A stretch of DNA of 6,513 nt from JAXFQS01 sp051892815. Lineage in GTDB: Bacteria; Verrucomicrobiota; Kiritimatiellia; RFP12; DVOR01. Below are positions 1 to 5,842 of the stretch, in pieces; position 1 is the stretch's first letter; the number at the start of each line of letters is the position of its first letter. Where the stretch lies: contig JBJFGP010000009.1 of the NCBI GenBank assembly GCA_051892815.1, positions 1 through 6,513 of the forward strand, given 5' to 3'. Under the pieces are notes generated by a model. It did no database searches. It saw only the letters and a list, made by a program, of their open reading frames with translations, and was not told where the DNA came from. Position numbers and translations under genes: made by a program.

Positions 1-67
1 CGTGCTGACACTGACCTGGGTAAACCTGTCGCGGCTATTCCCCGGGCTGCACAATTATGCGCAATGA
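1..67 (+). CDS. C-terminal end of a CcsA/ResC-like cytochrome c assembly protein (partial)
   Basis: The frame starting at base 2 is open from the window edge to a TGA at 65-67 and gives 21 residues, VLTLTWVNLSRLFPGLHNYAQ in two parts: a hydrophobic run ending in VNL, then FPGLHNYA. A final membrane segment followed by VNL...GLHSYA is characteristic of the C-terminus of the CcsA/ResC (CcmC-related) haem-handling proteins of cytochrome c maturation system II, and of related HemX/YpjD proteins. The match here (GLHNYA) is good but very short. The stop codon overlaps the GAGG ribosome binding site of aroKB and lies 9 bp before its ATG, so the two genes are probably co-transcribed and perhaps translationally coupled. 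The other forward frames do not end in a recognisable way. Everything upstream lies outside the window. Confidence 0.55.
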   Translation, partial: VLTLTWVNLSRLFPGLHNYAQ

Positions 68-69
68 GG
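66..69 (+). promoter_or_regulatory. Ribosome binding site deciding the aroKB start
   Basis: GAGG at 66-69 is followed by 7 nt and then ATG at 77. The in-frame ATG at 71 lies only 1 nt after the motif, too close to use it, so the start at 77 is preferred. The motif overlaps the TGA (65-67) of the upstream gene, an arrangement that favours translational coupling. Confidence 0.65.
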
Positions 70-76
70 TATGCAG

Positions 77-1594
77 ATGGATTCGCTTCTGATCTACGGT
101 CCGCCGGCTTCCGGCAAGTCGACTCTTTCCAAGATTTTGGCCCAGCGACTGGGTTTGCCGTGGGTCGATTTGGACGAACGGATTGTCCGGGAAGCCGGGC
201 AGCCAATCCCTGAAATCTTTGCCGCGGAGGGCGAATCGGGTTTCCGCAAACGGGAACTGGAGATACTTGAGAAGGTCGCTGCCGAAGGGTGCGCGGTGGT
301 CTCTTTGGGGGGCGGGGCGCTGCTCGATCCGAAGGCTAGAAAGGTCGCGGAGTCGGCCGGGAAGGTAATCTGCCTCAAGGTGTCTCCGGCTCGATTGGCG
401 GCTAGGGCGGGGCGTGCTCCGGGGAGCCGTCCACTGCTGGAGAATGGCCATCTAGAGCGCCTTTTGGAGGCACGCGCGGCGCACTATGCCTCCTTTCCGA
501 ATGCGGTGGAGGTTGAGTCCGATGAGCTGGAGACGAACCTGCGATTGCTCCAGGCGGTTGCCGGCCGCTACCGTATTTCGGGTATGGGCTCGCCCTACGA
601 GGTGCGGGTGGAATCGGGCGGGCTCGCGCGTATCGGTGCCTATGCGGTGCCCCTGGGACTGAAGGGCCCTTCTGCGGTGGTCTGCGACGAAAACACGCGC
701 CCCTACGCCGCCCAAGTCTGCGCGAGTCTGACCGCCGCGGGCATCCGTGCCGGACTGGTGGAGATTCCCTCCGGCGAGGCGCACAAGACCATTGCAACGG
801 TAGGCGCGATTTGGCGCGGATTCCTCCAATCGGCGGTCGAGCGTTCGGGCACCGTCTACGCAGTCGGCGGGGGCGTGGTGGGCGACCTGACGGGTTTTGC
901 GGCGGCAACCTGGCTGCGCGGGGTTCGGTGGGTCAATGTCCCGACGACGCTTTTGGCGATGGTCGATTCCTCCCTTGGCGGGAAGACGGGCGCGGACTTG
1001 CCGGACGGGAAGAACTTGATTGGCGCGTTTCATCCGCCGGCCTTGGTCTTGAGCGACCCGGCGGTACTGCGCACGCTTCCGGAGCGGGAACTTCGCTGCG
1101 GGCTTGCCGAGAGCCTCAAGCACGCGGTGATTGACGACCCGGGGCTCTTCGGTTGCCTCTCAACGGCGCTTCCCGATGCGACCCTCATTGCCCGCTCCCT
1201 CTCCGTCAAGGCCCGCGTCATCTGCGAAGATCCCTACGAAAAAGGTCGCCGCGCCGCCCTCAACCTCGGCCATACCATCGGCCATGCGGTCGAGAAGGCC
1301 TCGAACTTTTCCATCGCGCACGGCGAGGCCGTTGCTATCGGGCTCATTGCCGCCGCGCGCCTGGCCGTCAAGGCCCAAATCGCCCGCCCAGGGCTTCTCG
1401 ACCAACTCGTCGCCAAGACCCGGGAACTGGGGCTTCCGACCGAAATCCCCGCTCACCTCGACCGCGACGAGATGCGCCTGGCGCTCTCGCACGACAAGAA
1501 GCGCAAAGACGGCATCGTCCGCTTCGTCCTCCCTGCCGACCTGGGCGATGTCCGCCTCGACTGCCGCGTCGACGACCCCTTCGACTTCGACTAG
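77..1594 (+). CDS. aroKB: Bifunctional shikimate kinase / 3-dehydroquinate synthase
   Basis: This is a fusion of two shikimate-pathway enzymes in 505 residues. The N-terminal shikimate kinase (about 1-165) phosphorylates shikimate with ATP. It shows the Walker A motif GPPASGKST (8-16), the metal/substrate motif DLDE (31-34), the FRKRE arginine site (56-60), the GGG substrate loop (78-80) and the lid arginine in SRPLL (117-121). The 3-dehydroquinate synthase domain (about 173-505) converts DAHP to 3-dehydroquinate using NAD and a divalent metal. It shows PSGEAHK (231-237), GGGVVGDLTGF (264-274), PTTLLAMVDSSLGGKTG (289-305), KNLIGAFHP (312-320) and the expected metal ligands E345 (AES), H399 (NLGHT) and H415 (HGEA). 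Both active sites look intact. A similar fusion is known in Thermotoga. The two enzymes catalyse non-consecutive steps. Codon choice changes abruptly near base 1130, from G/T-ending to C-ending, without any break in the frame. Confidence 0.97.
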   Translation: MDSLLIYGPPASGKSTLSKILAQRLGLPWVDLDERIVREAGQPIPEIFAAEGESGFRKRELEILEKVAAEGCAVVSLGGGALLDPKARKVAESAGKVICLKVSPARLAARAGRAPGSRPLLENGHLERLLEARAAHYASFPNAVEVESDELETNLRLLQAVAGRYRISGMGSPYEVRVESGGLARIGAYAVPLGLKGPSAVVCDENTRPYAAQVCASLTAAGIRAGLVEIPSGEAHKTIATVGAIWRGFLQSAVERSGTVYAVGGGVVGDLTGFAAATWLRGVRWVNVPTTLLAMVDSSLGGKTGADLPDGKNLIGAFHPPALVLSDPAVLRTLPERELRCGLAESLKHAVIDDPGLFGCLSTALPDATLIARSLSVKARVICEDPYEKGRRAALNLGHTIGHAVEKASNFSIAHGEAVAIGLIAAARLAVKAQIARPGLLDQLVAKTRELGLPTEIPAHLDRDEMRLALSHDKKRKDGIVRFVLPADLGDVRLDCRVDDPFDFD

Positions 1595-1929
1595 CCGCGC
1601 CTCTCCATCTGCCCGAGGTTCTTCTCGCGGGGGACACTTGGCGGCGACCGGCCGCATTCCTTCACGCGCCCGCGACGCCCTGCCCGCCTAGCCCCTATTC
1701 CGGCGCATCTTCATCTCCAAAAGGTGCGCACCAATCCCTCCCGAAGGTAGCAACCACCCGCCCCCACGCCTGTCTACCTTCCACTTCCGGAGGTGCCTAT
1801 CAATCGTCCCCACTTCTGGCAACCCCCACTGCAACCGATTGCAACCCGCCAAAATCAATAACTTCCCTGTTTTGAGCCCATTCTCGGTGCCAGCGCGTAC
1901 AAAAAACTGCCGAAAACGGAAGATTGTGT
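1595..1929. other. Gene-free stretch downstream of aroKB
   Basis: No reading frame here has a protein-like composition, a ribosome binding site or a recognisable motif. The long open frames (such as + 1153-1875) are GC-driven shadows running out of aroKB. The + strand is strongly C-rich. The only weak hairpin near the aroKB end is GCGGC/GCCGC at 1641-1655, which has no T-tract, so I see no convincing aroKB terminator before the strong hairpin at 2085-2147. The main content is the 23-bp-period array listed separately. Confidence 0.7.
1721..1846 (+). repeat. Degenerate array with 23-bp period, copy A
   Basis: Cores related to GGTGSCTACC recur at a fixed phase. Aligned on the core T, they fall at 1725 (TGCGCACC), 1748 (TAGCAACC), 1771 (TGTCTACC), 1794 (TGCCTATC), 1817 (TGGCAACC) and 1839 (TTGCAACC). 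The first four steps are exactly 23 bp and the last is 22. A weaker in-phase match, GGCGCATC, lies at 1702. The first core, GGTGCGCACC (1723-1732), is a perfect 10-bp palindrome and most others keep the GGT....ACC frame. Between cores the units are C-rich and poorly conserved. The same core at the same spacing occurs at 5845-5944. It is not a CRISPR, because the units are too short and degenerate and have no separate spacers. Function unknown. Confidence 0.5.
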
Positions 1930-1958
1930 TTGACACGCCCCCGTGCGTTTGCTACTAT
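1930..1958 (+). promoter_or_regulatory. Near-consensus sigma-70 promoter in the intergenic region
   Basis: A perfect -35 hexamer TTGACA (1930-1935) and a -10 hexamer TACTAT (1953-1958) are separated by 17 bp, the optimal spacing. The expected start site is about 1965-1966. No convincing protein gene follows in this direction, since the next real gene is convergent. The predicted transcript is therefore non-coding and ends at the strong hairpin at 2085-2147. The tRNA-Asp promoter in this window uses the same TACTAT -10 with a 17-bp spacer. Confidence 0.72.
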
Positions 1959-1965
1959 TTGCCTC

Positions 1966-1977
1966 GTTCCGCGGAAC
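1966..1977. promoter_or_regulatory. 12-bp perfect palindrome at the predicted start site (LexA-like operator candidate)
   Basis: GTTCCGCGGAAC is a perfect palindrome sitting at about +1 of the promoter at 1930-1958, where a bound repressor would block transcription. Its GTTC-N4-GAAC form agrees with the inner part of the TGTTC-N4-GAACA site that I recall being described for verrucomicrobial LexA, but the outermost T and A are not matched here (C and T instead). It could equally be a small 5' hairpin in the transcript. The repressor assignment is inference. Confidence 0.35.
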
Positions 1978-2084
1978 TGTTGTAAACCCCCTCTTTTGGG
2001 AGTGACACCCCAGCTCCAAGCTGGGACAGACCGCCAGGGACGTACAACATCCGATTTGGCGATTTTATATAATGCATCGCACCC

Positions 2085-2147
2085 GGCAACGGGGGACAGT
2101 TTGGTTTCGCTCCTTTTTCCAGATTGCTCCCCGTTGCCTTTTTCTTT
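2085..2147 (+). terminator. Long hairpin with T-tract (intrinsic terminator or REP-like hairpin)
   Basis: GGCAACGGGG (2085-2094) pairs perfectly with CCCCGTTGCC (2129-2138). The stem continues through a G-T pair and one A-C mismatch into CAGTTTGG (2097-2104) paired with CCAGATTG (2119-2126, two G-T pairs), leaving a 14-nt loop. The run TTTTTCTTT (2139-2147) follows on the + strand. It would terminate the candidate small RNA and any read-through from aroKB. On the - strand no T-tract follows, so it is not a terminator for the converging glycosyltransferase gene, whose stop lies only 13 bp away. Such a long stem could also be an interspersed repeat. Confidence 0.65.
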
Positions 2148-2150
2148 GCC

Positions 2151-2969
2151 CTATCGCCGATGCCTCGGACGCGTCAGATAGAGCACCCCCACGCAGACCC
2201 GCTCGAAATAGACAATCCCCATCAAAATCGGGTGCCGAACCGCCCGCCGCCAACGCCCCCCGCGCACAAACCAAAGGCAGTAGCGCCAGAGCGGGCTGAA
2301 CTGCCGCCGCGACACCTCGTCCCAACCCCACTTGCGCAAATACGCCTCGAAACTCCCCGAATAATAGGCCTTCTTCGCCAAGTGTCGACGGAAAGTCAAA
2401 CGCCCCTCATTGTGCAACAAAGGCTCCCCAAGCACCCCAGTCCGAATCCCCAAAGCCAAGAGCCGGCGATCCAAATCCCAATCCTCGCAGGAGACCAGAG
2501 ATTCGTCGTAGCCCCCCACCTGCTCAAGCAGCCCCCGACGCACCACCCGCAAAGCATCCACCACCGTCCCGTCATAGAAACTCCGCTCCAGATTGCGCGC
2601 CTGCGTCCACCACCCCTTCCCGCCAATCCGCACCTCCGGCACATAGAGTGCGTCCGGCGCGTGCGCACTTCCCAACACCTCCAGAAGGCACTCCAGAGAC
2701 CTCCTCGGCAGAATCATGTCCGCGTCCAGAAACAGCACATACTCCCCCGACGCCGCCCGCCACCCCGCATTCCTCTGAGCACTCCGCTCAGGCCCCAAGG
2801 TTAGCACCTTCGACGCCCCCGCCTGCCGCGCCAAATCCGCCGTGCCATCCCCCGAATGATTGTCCACCACAACCGTCTCCACCCCCTCAAAACCGGCGAA
2901 AACGCCCAAACAGGCGGCAATGTTCGCCGCCTCGTCGCGCGTAGGCACCACCACCGAAAGAAGCCCCAT
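2151..2969 (-). CDS. Family-2 glycosyltransferase (GT-A fold)
   Basis: The 272-residue product matches the GT2 family, which transfers a sugar from a nucleotide-sugar donor. The N-terminus LSVVVPTRDEAANI (4-17) is the first strand and donor-site loop, VVVDNHSGDGTADLA (33-47) is the second strand region, LFLDADM (79-85) carries the DXD-type metal/nucleotide motif, and CEDWDLDRRL (161-170) is the ED-x-D acceptor/catalytic-base region. The C-terminus (about 222-266) is aromatic and basic with a hydrophobic segment (about 246-265), suggesting attachment to the inner membrane face. Acceptor and donor cannot be read from the sequence. The start is supported by GGAG at 2976-2979, six bases upstream and inside the 3' end of the methyltransferase gene. 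The two genes are 3 bp apart and surely co-transcribed. The length is typical of compact GT2 enzymes. Confidence 0.9.
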   Translation of the reverse strand: MGLLSVVVPTRDEAANIAACLGVFAGFEGVETVVVDNHSGDGTADLARQAGASKVLTLGPERSAQRNAGWRAASGEYVLFLDADMILPRRSLECLLEVLGSAHAPDALYVPEVRIGGKGWWTQARNLERSFYDGTVVDALRVVRRGLLEQVGGYDESLVSCEDWDLDRRLLALGIRTGVLGEPLLHNEGRLTFRRHLAKKAYYSGSFEAYLRKWGWDEVSRRQFSPLWRYCLWFVRGGRWRRAVRHPILMGIVYFERVCVGVLYLTRPRHRR

Positions 2970-2972
2970 CTC

Positions 2973-4178
2973 CTACTCCAGCAAACCCAACCCCTTGAGT
3001 TCCTCCTGGAGCCGCTCCTCCAGCGGAGGTTTCACCCGCCAACAGTCCCGCAACTCCACATATTCCCGCACCGCCTCTATTTGCCCCGGCTTCACCGCCG
3101 ACTGCGCACGAATCAGAAGATTGCGCGGAGTCACATCCAAAGCCACAAACTCCACCAGATTCACCCGATAGCCGAAAATCCGCAGAATCTGCGCACGAAA
3201 ACAGTCCGCCAGAAGGTCCGCCAGACGCTCCTTCAATAGCCCCTGGCGGATCAATGGGCGGAAAACAGCCGGAGCCTGCATCTGCTTCTGGATCGTGTGT
3301 TGGCAGCAAGGAGCCGAAAGAATGTAACGCGCCTTTTGCCGGCACGCCAACGCCAGCGCATCGTCCGTCGCCGTGTCGCAAGCGTGCAGAGCAAAAACCG
3401 CGTCCGGGGCAAAAGGCAACACCGCATCCGCAATCCGGCAAGCCAAGAACTCCACCTCATCCCCAAGTTCCAGCCGCTCCGCCATCTGCCGCACCCCCGC
3501 AATGATCGACTCGTTGCTGTCGATCCCGCAGACACGCAGCCGATAGCCCCGCACCTGCACCAGCCACAGATAGGCCGAAAGCGTCAAATACGCCTTCCCG
3601 CACCCGCAATCCACAATCGAAAACGCCTCAGGAGCCGTCTCCGGCAAAAGCGCCCCCAACTCCCGGAGAAACTGGTTGATCTGGTCGTATTTCGCCCGCA
3701 TCGAGGGCTTGATGCGCCCATCCGCGTCGCTGATTCCCAGCACCTTCAGCAGGGCCGAGGAATCAAACTCCCCAAGCGGCTGGTGCTTTGCGTGGTCGTG
3801 CGACAAATCGCGCGAACCGCCTCCGGAGGAAGCCCCCCGCGAGAGCAGCACCTTCCCTTTTTTCGTCACCCGGATATGCAGATCGCCCCCCGTCCCCAAC
3901 AGATGAAGTTCCCTCGCACCTGGCTGGGAAAGGATCTCTTCCAACCCATCCGCGGCGGCTTGGGCGGAAAGGTTTTTGATCGAGACCTTGCCGCCGTCGA
4001 CGGTCTCGAACTGGTAGCGGTTTTCGTCGCGGATGCGGACGGGGCGGACGGAAACGCGGAAGGTTTTGCCTCCGTAGCGTAGGGTCTGGACGAGTTTGCG
4101 GAAGGCTTCGGACGCGACCGTGGCGCGGATTTCCGCGCAGAGGTTTTCTGGCAAGGCGGTACGGCTGGAGGTGGGCAT
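2973..4178 (-). CDS. SAM-dependent methyltransferase, Methyltransf_32-like
   Basis: This 401-residue protein has an N-terminal domain of about 150 residues of unknown role and a Rossmann-type methyltransferase domain (about 155-360). Visible motifs are IVDCGCGKAYL (188-198, SAM-binding motif I), GIDSN (218-222, acidic residue after strand 2), ALHACDTATDDAL (263-275), SAPCCQH (288-294) and, near the end, EFVALDVTPRNLLIRA (343-358). LHACDTATD and PCCQH are typical of the Methyltransf_32 group, which includes bacterial proteins of unknown target and eukaryotic METTL25/GSTCD-like proteins. The target is unknown; RNA or protein seems likelier than a small molecule, but that is inference. A strong AAGGAG lies six bases before the ATG and fixes the start. 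It sits 28 bp after der and 3 bp before the glycosyltransferase. Codon choice flips within the gene near base 3950. Confidence 0.85.
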   Translation of the reverse strand: MPTSSRTALPENLCAEIRATVASEAFRKLVQTLRYGGKTFRVSVRPVRIRDENRYQFETVDGGKVSIKNLSAQAAADGLEEILSQPGARELHLLGTGGDLHIRVTKKGKVLLSRGASSGGGSRDLSHDHAKHQPLGEFDSSALLKVLGISDADGRIKPSMRAKYDQINQFLRELGALLPETAPEAFSIVDCGCGKAYLTLSAYLWLVQVRGYRLRVCGIDSNESIIAGVRQMAERLELGDEVEFLACRIADAVLPFAPDAVFALHACDTATDDALALACRQKARYILSAPCCQHTIQKQMQAPAVFRPLIRQGLLKERLADLLADCFRAQILRIFGYRVNLVEFVALDVTPRNLLIRAQSAVKPGQIEAVREYVELRDCWRVKPPLEERLQEELKGLGLLE

Positions 4179-4206
4179 GGGGCGCTCCTTGGGATAGGTT
4201 CCTGGG

Positions 4207-5640
4207 TCAGCGGCGAGGGCGTTTGACGCGGTTGGAGGGGTTGGTTTTCCGCGGGGTGTTTTCGGTCTTTCTTCCGGGGGCGTCGGGGCGTGGGCGCGGG
4301 CGGTATTGGAGGACGACTGGGGCGCCTTGGAGTCCGAATTGTTCGCGCAGGCGGGAGGTCAGGTGTGCGGTGAAGGATGAGGTTGCCAGTTTGGGGTCGT
4401 TGACGAAGAGGCGGATGCGGACGGGTGCTATGCCGGCCTGTGTGGCGTAGTAGATTTTGAGGCGTTTTCCGTTGCGGGAGGGGAGCACGGCGGTGTCGAA
4501 GGCGCGGAGGATGGTGCGGTTGAGAAGGCCTGTGGGGAGTTGGCTCCGGGTCTGGGCGGCGACGGTGTCGATGAGGTCGATTGCTTGGCGAATGTTGAGG
4601 CCGGTCTTGGTTGAGGTGAAGAGGAGTGGGCAGTGGTTGAGGTAGGGGATGACGGTTCGGAAGGCTTGGGTGGCTTTGTCTTGGGGGATGCCTTGGGCTT
4701 CCATGAGATCCCATTTGTTGAGGATGAGGAGGCAGGCTTTGTAGTCTTTGGCGATGAGCGAGGAGATGTATTTGTCTTGGGTGGTGGGACCGATTTGGGC
4801 GTCCATGACGATAACGGCGACGTCGCAGGCTTTGATGCTTTCTTCGGCGCGGAAGAGGGAGAAGCGTTCGACGGAGTTGTCTATTTTGTGGACGTGGCGC
4901 ATGCCGGCCGTGTCGATGAGGGTGTAGTGCCTGGCCTGGTCACCTTCTCCGATGCTGAAGGGGACTTCGATGCTGTCTCGGGTGGTGCCGGCGATGTTGG
5001 AGACGATGACGCGGTCGCTGCCGAAGAGTTTGTTGATGAAGGAGGATTTGCCGGCGTTGGGGCGACCGACAATCGCGACGCGCAGGGGTTTGTCCAAGGT
5101 GTCGTTTTCGGCGGGCGGGGGGAGTTTGGGGAGAAGCTCGTCCATGAGGGCGGCGACGCCACGGCGGTGGACGGCGGAGATGGGGATGACGGGGAAGCCG
5201 AGGGTGGCGAATTCGTGGGCGTTGTGTTCGTGCTCGGGGAGGTCGCACTTGTTGGCGGCGAGGAAGCAGGGCAGGCCGGTGCGGTGGGCGAGGCGTGCCA
5301 CTTCGCGGTCGGCGGGGTGGAGACCGTGCTGGGCGTCGACGACCAATATGAGCGCGGCGGCGTCGGATAGGGCGAGGTCGACTTGGTCGCGGATTCCGGC
5401 CTCGATGGCGTCTTCCTGGATGGCCTTGTCGTAGGCGGTGATGCCGCCGGTGTCTATCAAGGAGAAGGGGGCGGCGCCGGGCCAGGTGACTTCGCGCACG
5501 AGGCGGTCGCGGGTGACGCCGCTCTGGTCGTGGACGATGGCAACGCGCTGGCGAGCAATGGCGTTGAACAGGGCGGACTTGCCGACATTGGGCCGTCCGA
5601 CGATGGCGACGGTGCGCTGTATGGTGGTTGTCGTGTCCAT
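4207..5640 (-). CDS. der: Ribosome-assembly GTPase Der (EngA)
   Basis: This 477-residue protein carries two tandem GTPase domains and a C-terminal KH-like domain, the hallmark of Der, which acts in late assembly of the 50S ribosomal subunit. Domain 1 shows GRPNVGKS (15-22), DTGG (63-66) and NKCD (130-133). Domain 2 shows GRPNAGKS (192-199), DTAG (243-246) and NKWD (308-311). The KH-like domain covers about 360-446 and ends with the usual PVVLQYRPRPRP. A basic, Pro/Arg-rich tail (447-477) follows, common in Der but variable. The frame stays open upstream to 5703, but that part overlaps tRNA-Asp, so the ATG at 5640 is chosen; GRPNVGKS then sits at the normal distance from the N-terminus. The only Shine-Dalgarno-like sequence is GAGAGG, 12 nt upstream and inside the tRNA terminator stem. 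The coding strand is rich in C-ending codons. Confidence 0.97.
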   Translation of the reverse strand: MDTTTTIQRTVAIVGRPNVGKSALFNAIARQRVAIVHDQSGVTRDRLVREVTWPGAAPFSLIDTGGITAYDKAIQEDAIEAGIRDQVDLALSDAAALILVVDAQHGLHPADREVARLAHRTGLPCFLAANKCDLPEHEHNAHEFATLGFPVIPISAVHRRGVAALMDELLPKLPPPAENDTLDKPLRVAIVGRPNAGKSSFINKLFGSDRVIVSNIAGTTRDSIEVPFSIGEGDQARHYTLIDTAGMRHVHKIDNSVERFSLFRAEESIKACDVAVIVMDAQIGPTTQDKYISSLIAKDYKACLLILNKWDLMEAQGIPQDKATQAFRTVIPYLNHCPLLFTSTKTGLNIRQAIDLIDTVAAQTRSQLPTGLLNRTILRAFDTAVLPSRNGKRLKIYYATQAGIAPVRIRLFVNDPKLATSSFTAHLTSRLREQFGLQGAPVVLQYRPRPRPDAPGRKTENTPRKTNPSNRVKRPRR

Positions 5641-5644
5641 AGAC

Positions 5645-5670
5645 AAAAAAGGCCTCTCTTGCGAGAGGCC
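5645..5670 (-). terminator. Intrinsic terminator of tRNA-Asp
   Basis: On the - strand, GGCCTCTC, loop GCAA and GAGAGGCC are followed by TTTTTT: a perfect 8-bp stem with a stable GNRA tetraloop and a T-tract (5645-5650). It begins 3 bp after the encoded CCA end of tRNA-Asp. The der ATG follows the T-tract by only 4 bp, so der's leader and its only ribosome-binding-like sequence lie within this hairpin. der must therefore be expressed by read-through or from a promoter not evident here. Confidence 0.92.
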
Positions 5671-5673
5671 GAA

Positions 5674-5750
<77 letters not shown>

Positions 5751-5768
5751 GGGTAACGAATTGCGTGT

Positions 5769-5797
5769 ATAGTACCATCTTCCTCGGGGTGATGCAA
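5769..5797 (-). promoter_or_regulatory. Promoter of tRNA-Asp
   Basis: On the - strand, TTGCAT (5797-5792) and TACTAT (5774-5769) are 17 bp apart. The predicted start, about 5762, leaves a leader of about 12 nt before the mature tRNA 5' end. The -10 is identical to that of the candidate small-RNA promoter at 1930-1958, while the -35 matches only TTG well. A GC-rich stretch lies between the -10 and the tRNA. Confidence 0.6.
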
Positions 5798-5842
5798 GCG
5801 AAAAAGCGCGGGCGCGGGAGGAAATTTCAAACAGGGCGCATT

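Larger units (their letters stand above)
1966..2147 (+). ncRNA. Candidate structured small RNA, about 180 nt
   Basis: The candidate runs from a near-consensus promoter to a terminator-like hairpin and folds by inspection into successive elements. TGTTGTA (1978-1984) pairs with TACAACA (2043-2049). These enclose CTCT/GGAG-type pairing (1991-2002, one G-U) and a perfect 7-bp hairpin, CCCAGCT/AGCTGGG (2009-2025, loop CCA). Next come GCGAT/ATCGC (2059-2080) and the long terminal hairpin at 2085-2138, followed by a T-tract. No small frame in it has a ribosome binding site and a plausible protein. The length is like that of 6S RNA, but I do not see the 6S layout of one long rod closed by pairing of the two ends, nor SRP RNA, tmRNA or RNase P motifs. 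Family unknown. Alternatively the hairpins could be remnants of REP-like elements. Confidence 0.42.

Noticed and set aside
71..76. Upstream in-frame ATG at 71 as the aroKB start.
   Set aside because: It lies 1 nt after the GAGG motif. The ATG at 77 has the normal 7-nt spacing, and the kinase P-loop sits at the usual distance from it.
1601..1655. aroKB terminator at GCGGC/GCCGC (1641-1655).
   Set aside because: The stem is only 5 bp, there is no T-tract, and such GC pairs are expected by chance in this composition.
1721..1846. CRISPR array.
   Set aside because: The repeated core is about 10-12 bp and degenerate, units are 23 bp with no constant repeat and unique spacer, and no cas gene is in the window.
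1966..2147. 6S, SRP, tmRNA or RNase P RNA.
   Set aside because: The length suits 6S, but the two ends do not pair into a rod. None of the conserved SRP loop, tmRNA tRNA-like ends or RNase P core motifs could be found.
2072..2299. Small + strand frame starting ATG CAT CGC across the terminal hairpin.
   Set aside because: It has no ribosome binding site, its coding part spans the terminator-like hairpin, and it then runs antisense through the glycosyltransferase gene.
4633..5370. A 245-codon frame on the + strand opposite der.
   Set aside because: It is an antisense shadow of a clear Der protein. Its Gly/Val/Asp-rich sequence reflects the base composition, and it has no motif or ribosome binding site.
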